Positions 56,432 to 64,000 of a stretch of DNA of 64,000 nucleotides are shown here, piece after piece; positions within the stretch are counted from its first letter, which is position 1; every line of letters begins with the position of its first letter. The notes below the pieces were generated by a model, which searched no databases, was not told the DNA's origin, and saw only the letters and a list, made by a program, of their open reading frames with translations. Made by a program: the position numbers and the translations under genes. Source of the DNA: Gemmatimonadaceae bacterium (lineage in GTDB: Bacteria > Gemmatimonadota > Gemmatimonadetes > Gemmatimonadales > Gemmatimonadaceae); contig JAUSJA010000007.1 in assembly GCA_030647905.1 (NCBI GenBank), forward strand, positions 1-64,000. The letters are read 5' to 3'.

Positions 56432-57460
56432 CTGGCCACACGCCGCGGCGATGTCCTTGCCGCGGCTTTTTCTTATCGCGACTTCGACGCCCTTCGATCT
56501 GATCGCGCGGGCAAAAGCCGCGATTCCCTGCGGAGTGGTCGGGACGAAATCGCCCGCGCCGCCAGCGTGCAGTGGGATGAGGTTCACGAATGCCTTGCAT
56601 CGGCGCGCGAGCTCGGCCAGCTGCACGGCGTGGGACGGCTCGTCGTTCACGCCGTGAAGCATCACGTACTCGAACGTCACGCGGCGGTCGAACACCCGCG
56701 CCGCCTCGATCACCTGCGCCAGCGGGTACTTGGTGTTGATCGGCATCAGCGTGCGCCGCACGGCGTCGGATGGAGCGTGGATTGATATGGCGAGCCGGAA
56801 TTGTTCGCGCCGCTCGCCCAGCGCGACGATTCCGGGAAGCACGCCGACAGTGGACACCGTGATGTGCCTCGCTCCGATGCCGAATCCCTTCGCGTCGTTG
56901 AGTATGGTCAGCACAGGATCCACCGCTTTCCAATTCATCAGCGGCTCGCCCATTCCCATGAAAACGATGTTCGTCGGCTGGCGTCCGGTGAGAAGCGTCA
57001 CTTCGCGAACCTGTCCCGCGATTTCGGAAACGCGCAGGTTGCGCGAGAAGCCCATCGCGCCAGTCGCGCAGAATGAACATTGCAGCGCGCATCCGGCCTG
57101 CGATGAGATGCATAGCGTGAGTCGGGTTCCTTCCGGAATCGCGACGGTCTCGATGTGCTCCCCGTCCGAGAGGCGAAAAAGAAACTTCTCCGTGCCATCG
57201 GTCGAGAGCTGGCGCGCGGCAAGACCGAGTCGCGGAATTTCGAACTCCTCCTCGAGCTGGTCGCGCATTCCACGCGGCAATTGCGCCATCGCCTGAAAGC
57301 TCTCCCGGGGATCTCTCCACAGGTGTTGGAGGACCTGCTCGGCGCGGTATGCTGGCTCGCCATGGCGCGCGGCGAACGACCGCAGGGCGTCATCCGCATC
57401 GCCCGGCAGCATGTCCAGCAGATTGATCCGGCTTTTCGCGGGTGCCGAGGCGTTTGTCAC
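56360..57460 (-). CDS. rlmN: 23S rRNA (adenine2503-C2)/tRNA (adenine37-C2) methyltransferase
   Basis: Radical-SAM methyltransferase. The cluster cysteines are C124, C128 and C131 in CALQCSFCATG. Also present are FMGMGEPLMNW, the STVGVLPGI loop and the methylated-cysteine region DIAAACGQL near the C-terminus. The GTG at 57460 is preferred because AAGGAG lies at a good distance upstream; the frame also opens at a TTG at 57481. The C-terminal ~20 residues lie in the overlap with the LytR_C gene. Confidence 0.93.
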   Translation of the reverse strand: MTNASAPAKSRINLLDMLPGDADDALRSFAARHGEPAYRAEQVLQHLWRDPRESFQAMAQLPRGMRDQLEEEFEIPRLGLAARQLSTDGTEKFLFRLSDGEHIETVAIPEGTRLTLCISSQAGCALQCSFCATGAMGFSRNLRVSEIAGQVREVTLLTGRQPTNIVFMGMGEPLMNWKAVDPVLTILNDAKGFGIGARHITVSTVGVLPGIVALGERREQFRLAISIHAPSDAVRRTLMPINTKYPLAQVIEAARVFDRRVTFEYVMLHGVNDEPSHAVQLAELARRCKAFVNLIPLHAGGAGDFVPTTPQGIAAFARAIRSKGVEVAIRKSRGKDIAAACGQLRVERQKRRTPVTADENSDIQVA

Positions 57461-57537
57461 GGGTCCCGCTCCTTCCACCAAATGTATGTCACTACTAAGT
57501 TTAACCCCTTACGACCTCTTCCAGGTAACCCATCGAA

Positions 57538-59337
57538 TTGGTGACCCAACCGGATGTATTCGCGACCCAGCTGAGGCCGGGAGGACTGGCCGGAGCCCTG
57601 AGGGCGAGCGGCGCGGGTGAGCTGGTGACGGTCGCGGGCTGGGTACACCGCGTGAGAAATCTCGGCGGACTCGTATTCGTAGATCTCCGCGATCGCGCCG
57701 GATTGCTCCAGGTATCGTTCAATCCCGAGTGGACCGGCGAGGCCGCGATCTCCGCGGCGACATCGCTTGGCCAGGAGTACGTGATCCAGGTCAGTGGAAG
57801 GATCGCTCTCCGTCCGGAAGAGATGCGCAACGCCGACATGCTGACGGGTGATATCGAGCTCCAGGCGACGGATCTCACCGTGCTTGCGACTGCGGCAACA
57901 CCGGCGATACCGGTCGCGCGGGGAAAGGGCGAGAAGCTGGCCGCAGAGGATCTTCGACTGCGCCATCGCCATCTGGATCTGCGCAGGCCGGAGCTCCAGC
58001 AGAATCTTCTGCTGCGGCATCGCCTTCAGCAGACTACGCGGCGTTTTCTGGATGAGCGCGGGTATCTCGAGATCGAGACGCCCATTCTCACCAAGCCGAC
58101 GCCCGAAGGCGCGCGCGACTATCTCGTTCCGAGCCGCGTGCACGCGGGCGAATTCTACGCCTTGCCGCAGTCTCCTCAACTGTACAAGCAGCTGCTCATG
58201 GTGTCCGGATTCGACCGGTACTTCCAGATCGCGCGCTGTTTCCGCGACGAGGATCTTCGTGCCGACAGGCAGCCCGAGTTCACGCAGATAGATATTGAGG
58301 CGTCCTTCGTTGGGCCGGAAGACATTTTTGCGCTGACCGAAGGACTCCTTGCGGCGCTCTTCCGTGATGCCGGCGTCGAGATTCCAGCGAAGTTTCCGCG
58401 AATGACGTACGCCGACGCGATGGAGAGCTACGGCTGCGATCGCCCCGATCTGCGATACGATCTCCGCATCTTCGACGCGACGGAAGCGTTTCACGGTGCG
58501 GATTTTGGAATCACGCGAGGCGCCATCGAAGCGGGCGGACGGGTCCGCGGAATCCGCATTCCCGGAGGAGCGGCGCTGTCGCGCAAGCAGGTGGACGAGA
58601 TCGAGCAGGTTGCAAAATCCGGCGGCGCGTCCGGGCTGCTTCGGGTGAAGAACGCCGGAGGCGTTCTGGAAGGCCCGGCCGCCAGGTTCCTGACAGAAGC
58701 GGGCGCGGCTGTGCTCGGTATCGCGGACGGCGAGCTGTGCCTGATGGTCGCCGGACCCGATGAGATCTCGAGCGTTGCGCTCGATCGGGTCAGACAGGAC
58801 GTCGCCCGCCGCCTCGGTATGATTCCCGCCGATCGCGTCGAGCTCCTGTGGGTGACCGAGTTCCCGCTCTTCGGCGTTGACGCTGGTACCGGCGCGCTGT
58901 CGGCCGTCCACCATCCATTCACAGCCCCCAACCCCGCCGATCTCGACCGTCTCGATTCGGACCCGCGTTCCGTCCGCGCACTGGCGTATGACGTCGTGAT
59001 GAACGGCACGGAGCTCGGCGGCGGCAGCATTCGCATTCACGATACCGGGATGCAGCAGCGCATACTCGGCAAGCTCGGCATAGGCGGCGACGAGGCGCGG
59101 TCGCGATTTGGATTCCTGCTCGAGGCGCTCGCGTCGGGCGCGCCGCCGCATGGCGGGATCGCGTTGGGATTCGACCGCATCGCCATGCTTCTCGCCGGCG
59201 CGCAATCGCTGCGCGAAGTGATCGCGTTCCCCAAGACGACTGCGGCGCGCGCCTTGTTCGAGGGCGCGCCGACTCCGGTGAGCCCGGAGGACCTCTCTGA
59301 CCTGCACCTGGAGCTCCGCTCTGCCACAAGTGACTGA
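57538..59337 (+). CDS. aspS: Aspartate--tRNA ligase
   Basis: Class II synthetase of 599 residues, the bacterial type with a GAD insertion. The N-terminal OB fold (VAGWVHRVRNLGGLVFVDLRD) is followed by RHRHLDLRRP, QSPQLYKQLLMVSGFDRYF, FRDEDLRADRQPEFTQIDIE and the C-terminal GIALGFDRIAMLLAG. The start is TTG at 57538 or the adjacent GTG at 57541; AGG at 57523 favours neither strongly. Whether it also charges tRNA-Asn cannot be decided from what is seen here. Confidence 0.95.
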   Translation: MVTQPDVFATQLRPGGLAGALRASGAGELVTVAGWVHRVRNLGGLVFVDLRDRAGLLQVSFNPEWTGEAAISAATSLGQEYVIQVSGRIALRPEEMRNADMLTGDIELQATDLTVLATAATPAIPVARGKGEKLAAEDLRLRHRHLDLRRPELQQNLLLRHRLQQTTRRFLDERGYLEIETPILTKPTPEGARDYLVPSRVHAGEFYALPQSPQLYKQLLMVSGFDRYFQIARCFRDEDLRADRQPEFTQIDIEASFVGPEDIFALTEGLLAALFRDAGVEIPAKFPRMTYADAMESYGCDRPDLRYDLRIFDATEAFHGADFGITRGAIEAGGRVRGIRIPGGAALSRKQVDEIEQVAKSGGASGLLRVKNAGGVLEGPAARFLTEAGAAVLGIADGELCLMVAGPDEISSVALDRVRQDVARRLGMIPADRVELLWVTEFPLFGVDAGTGALSAVHHPFTAPNPADLDRLDSDPRSVRALAYDVVMNGTELGGGSIRIHDTGMQQRILGKLGIGGDEARSRFGFLLEALASGAPPHGGIALGFDRIAMLLAGAQSLREVIAFPKTTAARALFEGAPTPVSPEDLSDLHLELRSATSD

Positions 59338-60283
59338 AGAACCGATCGTCCAGCGTCTCTCCACCGAAGGCGCCGACATGCTCACTCTCGCCGGTGTCAA
59401 CGACGCCAACCTGATCGAGCTGTCGAAGCAGAGCGGAGCGAAGATCGCGCTCCGCGGTGACACGCTGACCATCTCCGGCTCCCACGACGCCGTGAATCGC
59501 GCGCGGCCGATCGCCAAGCGGATGATCGAGACGGCGCGGCAGCAGATGGAGCTCACCGCCGACGACGTGCTGCGGATGAGCATAGACACTCCGCGCGATG
59601 GAAACGGCGTGGAGGACCTGCAGCGCATCGTGCTGCCGGGCATTCGCAAGGTCATCCAGCCCAAGACGAGCGGGCAGCGCGAGTATCTCAAGCTCATCGC
59701 GGAAAACGACATCGTCGTCGGAATCGGCCCGGCGGGAACGGGCAAGACCTATCTCGCGGTCGCGGCGGCGGTGGATGCGCTGTCGCGAAAGCGCGTACGG
59801 CGGATCGTGCTGGCGCGACCGGCCGTCGAAGCGGGAGAGAGTCTGGGGTTCCTTCCCGGCGACCTGCAGGCGAAGGTGGATCCGTACCTTCGGCCGCTCT
59901 ACGACGCGCTCGAGGACATGATGCCGCCGGAGCGCGTGCAGAAGGCGCTCGAAACGCGCACCATCGAAATCGCACCGCTCGCCTATATGCGCGGGCGCAC
60001 GCTCGACGACGCGTTCGTCATTCTCGACGAGGCGCAGAACGCCACCAACGCGCAGATGAAGATGTTCCTCACCCGACTTGGGGTTAACTCGCGCACCGTC
60101 ATTACCGGTGACAAGACGCAGATAGACCTTCCGCGCCGCGAGGACTCGGGTCTCGTCCAGATCGAGCGCATTCTCCCCGGAATTGACGGCATCGGCTTCC
60201 ACTACCTGACCGATTCCGACGTCGTGCGTCACCGCCTCGTTCGCAAGATCATCAAGGCGTACGCCGACGACGCCGGTAACTGA
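59330..60283 (+). CDS. phoH: PhoH-like ATPase
   Basis: Predicted RNA-linked P-loop ATPase. The N-terminal KH-like part (DANLIELSKQSGAKIALRGD) precedes the Walker A GPAGTGKTYLA, RPAVEAGESLGFLPGDLQ and the Walker B VILDEAQNA. Length is 317 residues. The GTG start overlaps aspS by eight bases. phoH-ybeY adjacency is a common arrangement linked to ribosome quality control. Confidence 0.94.
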   Translation: MTEEPIVQRLSTEGADMLTLAGVNDANLIELSKQSGAKIALRGDTLTISGSHDAVNRARPIAKRMIETARQQMELTADDVLRMSIDTPRDGNGVEDLQRIVLPGIRKVIQPKTSGQREYLKLIAENDIVVGIGPAGTGKTYLAVAAAVDALSRKRVRRIVLARPAVEAGESLGFLPGDLQAKVDPYLRPLYDALEDMMPPERVQKALETRTIEIAPLAYMRGRTLDDAFVILDEAQNATNAQMKMFLTRLGVNSRTVITGDKTQIDLPRREDSGLVQIERILPGIDGIGFHYLTDSDVVRHRLVRKIIKAYADDAGN

Positions 60284-60289
60284 CCGGCG

Positions 60290-60733
60290 ATGAATCCGGC
60301 GCGAGTCGTCACAGAGGTCTCATCCACCGTCCGGCGGCTCGCGATCCGTCCGGCAAGAGTGCGTGAGCTCGTCGAGGCGACTCTTGCCGCGGAGAAGATC
60401 CGTGACGCCATGGTCTCCGTCGCGTTCGTGGGGCGCGCGACCATTGCACGAATCAATCATGAATATCTCGGGCACGATGGTGCGACGGATGTGATTTCCT
60501 TCGGGATGGGTCGCGAAGCGCCGGGTATGCCGGCCGTTGGCGACGTCTACATCTGTCCCGAAGTGGCGTCGCGCAACGCCAGGCGACTCGGTATTTCCGA
60601 GAGGGAGGAGCTGTCGCGCCTCGTCGTTCACGGCACGCTACATGTCGTCGGACACGACCATCCGGATGACGAGTCGCGCACCCGTTCGAAGATGTGGAAG
60701 AAACAGGAAAGGATTCTTGCAGCCCGCGACTGA
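60290..60733 (+). CDS. ybeY: Endoribonuclease YbeY (rRNA maturation factor)
   Basis: Single-strand endoribonuclease needed for 16S rRNA 3'-end maturation. The 147 residues carry the zinc motif HGTLHVVGHDH (family HGxLHLxGYDH) and the upstream GATDVISFGMG. The ATG lies six bases after phoH. The tail overlaps the next gene by 17 bases. Confidence 0.95.
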   Translation: MNPARVVTEVSSTVRRLAIRPARVRELVEATLAAEKIRDAMVSVAFVGRATIARINHEYLGHDGATDVISFGMGREAPGMPAVGDVYICPEVASRNARRLGISEREELSRLVVHGTLHVVGHDHPDDESRTRSKMWKKQERILAARD

Positions 60734-61784
60734 GCGTCTGCTCGCAAACTTCGCCGCGCGAAAGAGCTCCGCGCTCGCGCGCGTGGTGAGCATCGTCGAG
60801 AACCAGCGGTCCGGCGTGGACGACGTCCTCGCACACCTGCATCCGAAGCTCGGAAATGCGCGCCGCATCGGCATCACCGGTCCGCCGGGAGCAGGCAAGA
60901 GCACCATCATATCGCTCGTCACGCGCGAGTTCCGGGGCGCCGGACTCACCGTCGGCATCGTATGCGTGGATCCCACCTCTCCGTTCACCGGCGGCGCGCT
61001 GCTGGGTGACAGGGTGCGAATGGACAGTGTCGCGCTCGACGAGGGAGTGTTCATCCGCTCGATGGCTACGCGCGGCTCGCTCGGCGGTCTCGCTGCGGCG
61101 ACGCGCGAAGTTGCCGACGTGCTCGATGGATATGGCTTCGATCGGGTGATCATCGAGACCGTCGGCGTTGGACAGTCCGAGCTGGATGTCGCGCGAACGG
61201 CGGACACGACGATGGTCGTGCTCGTGCCCGAATCGGGGGATTCGATTCAGACCCTCAAGGCGGGGGTGATGGAGATCGCCGATGTGTTCGTCATCAACAA
61301 GTCGGATCGCCCTGGCGCCGACAGGCTTCGCAACGACGTAGAGCTGATGCTCGGGCTGAGAAAAGGGAGCAGCTACCCGAACATGCCCGCGCACCATGGC
61401 GTTGATCTCAAGCGCATAATGAATCCTGCCCGCGTCGCGAGAGAGGAAGCGGCGGCGAGGAATGCGGATGTCTGGACACCGCCCGTGCTCCGGTCCGTTG
61501 CCGCGAAAGGCGAAGGCATTCAGGAAATCGTCGAGTCTCTGGACCGCCACTTCAGTTATCTTGAGCGGACCGGCGCGCTCCGCGCGCGGCGGCGCGAGCG
61601 CATGGTCGAGCGCGTGGTCGAGGTCGCCGAGCGGAAGATGCGACGCCGCCTGTGGGGCGTTCCGGCGACAATGGAATGGCTCCATGGCCGGGTGGATGAG
61701 CTGGAAGCGGGAGCGGTTACGCCGTACGCGGTTGCGGACGATCTCCTCGCTGCATACGGAGACCTCGTGAAAGGGGTGACATAA
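60717..61784 (+). CDS. meaB: MeaB-family GTPase, chaperone of B12-dependent acyl-CoA mutase
   Basis: G3E-family GTPase that guards adenosylcobalamin loading of mutases. The P-loop GPPGAGKS lies at residues 55-62, followed by the switch region DPTSPFTGGALLGDRVRM, ETVGVGQSE and the specificity motif NKSD. The TTG at 60717 gives the family-like N-terminus (LANFAARKSSALARVVSIVE) and has AGGAAAGGA upstream; the frame is open further up but in ybeY. The stop touches the mutase ATG. Confidence 0.92.
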   Translation: MQPATERLLANFAARKSSALARVVSIVENQRSGVDDVLAHLHPKLGNARRIGITGPPGAGKSTIISLVTREFRGAGLTVGIVCVDPTSPFTGGALLGDRVRMDSVALDEGVFIRSMATRGSLGGLAAATREVADVLDGYGFDRVIIETVGVGQSELDVARTADTTMVVLVPESGDSIQTLKAGVMEIADVFVINKSDRPGADRLRNDVELMLGLRKGSSYPNMPAHHGVDLKRIMNPARVAREEAAARNADVWTPPVLRSVAAKGEGIQEIVESLDRHFSYLERTGALRARRRERMVERVVEVAERKMRRRLWGVPATMEWLHGRVDELEAGAVTPYAVADDLLAAYGDLVKGVT

Positions 61785-63337
<1,553 letters not shown>

Positions 63338-63341
<4 letters not shown>

Positions 63342-64000
63342 AGAAGAAACCGGAATGGTGGGAGTCGTACTTCGACGCCCACTACCTTCTCGAGTACGAG
63401 CCCATCTTCACTCCCGAGCGTGATCGCTCGGAGGTGGCGCGGGTGATGGATGTGCTGGGCCTTCCGTCCGATTCGCGCATCCTCGATGTGCCATGCGGAC
63501 AGGGCCGGCATACTCATCTCCTTGCCGAAGCCGGTTATCGCGTCGAAGGTCTCGATTTCTCCGAGACGCTTCTGCGGCTGGCCAGACGCCGCGGCACCGG
63601 GCCTGCTTTGCACTACACACGCGGGGACATGCGCCGCATGCCGGGCAGGTGGACCGGCCGGTTCGACGCCGTGCTCAACCTCTTTACGTCGTTCGGGTTT
63701 TTCGCCGATCCGTCCGATGACGCAGCCGTGATCCGCGAGTTCGCTCGCGTGCTAAAGCCCGGGGGCGTTCTCCTGTGGCATGGCGGCAGCCGCGATGGCG
63801 TGATGGCGCGCTTTCTTTCGCGCGACTGGTGGGAGACGAGCGACAAGACGATCGTCGCTCACGAAAGGTCCTTCGACCCGCTCTCGGGAGTCCTCACGAT
63901 CGAATCGACGTGGCGCGGCGCGGCGAAGCGTCCCGGGCGCCGGACGCACCGCATCCGTCTCTACACCGCCACGCGGCTCGCCGAGCTGTGCGCTGCGGCA
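63338..64000 (+). CDS. Class I SAM-dependent methyltransferase, truncated by the window end
   Basis: An open frame runs to the edge and translates as [16 protein letters not shown], then the SAM-binding motif [47 protein letters not shown] and LKPGGVLLW. These are motifs I to post-II of a small-molecule methyltransferase of unknown substrate. No ATG, GTG or TTG lies near the conserved N-terminus. The CTG at 63338 overlaps the mutase stop as CTGA, like the other coupled starts here. GTG at 63434 would remove the conserved WWESYF part. Confidence 0.7.

Noticed and set aside
57457-59745. 762-codon minus-strand open frame opposite aspS
   Set aside because: aspS is complete and conserved on the plus strand. 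The antisense translation has no motifs and no plausible start context.

Overview
The window is a dense, high-GC bacterial chromosome segment with about 61 protein genes, one tmRNA and very little intergenic space (no gene-free stretch above 300 bases). Gene content is almost entirely housekeeping. GTG and TTG starts are common, and stop/start overlaps of the ATGA, GTGA, TTGA and TGATG types are the rule. Gene order, the tmRNA tag ANDNLALAA and the split PurS/PurQ/PurL enzyme fit a Gram-negative of the Gemmatimonadota or a related phylum. That placement is inference and was not tested by a search. The only sign of mobile DNA is a pair of 18-bp direct repeats at the left edge.

Left plus-strand block (180-19389): rpsO and its terminator, pnp, an M16 peptidase, ald, the rod-shape set mreB-mreC-mreD-mrdA-rodA, then accD, folC, hisS, an archaeal-type proS, lysA, a YfcE-like phosphoesterase and guaA. 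A divergent pair (EIIA-like ptsN, dusB) and ssrA follow. ssrA has a readable promoter, tag reading frame and terminator. After it come a DsbD-alpha-like lipoprotein and dsbD.

Minus-strand block (43578 down to 23537): about 20 kb that reads as one long operon. It runs truA, a transaldolase-fold protein lacking the Schiff-base lysine, a HtrA-type lipoprotein protease, purB, purC, psd, pssA, purS, purQ, purL, purF, ppdK, a GT4 glycosyltransferase, a NodB-type deacetylase and a UPF0104/LPG-synthase-like membrane protein. After a 136-bp gap there is a 979-residue protein with three apparent parts: phosphodiesterase-like, alpha/beta-hydrolase and DUF3047-like. The last four genes look like an envelope glycan or lipid cassette attached to the purine and phospholipid operon.

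Right plus-strand block (43747-56431): a GAF-like coiled-coil protein, trpD, (lexA on the opposite strand), trpC, trpF, trpB, a HEAT-repeat protein, an atypical HD-GYP protein, trpA, folB, folK, panB, panC, a YqeK-like HD hydrolase and a LytR_C protein. trpE and trpG are absent here. The lexA/trpC junction carries two GTTC-N7-GTTC-like boxes that probably form the LexA operator. rlmN runs back on the minus strand and overlaps the LytR_C gene tail to tail.

Right end (57538-64000): aspS, phoH, ybeY, meaB, an acyl-CoA mutase catalytic subunit with isobutyryl-CoA-mutase-like specificity residues, and a methyltransferase cut by the window edge whose best start is a CTG.

The points most worth a second look are the three-part hydrolase with its envelope cassette, the HEAT/HD-GYP pair inside the trp operon, the lysine-less transaldolase homologue, the candidate LexA operator, the mutase specificity residues and the possible leaderless promoters.
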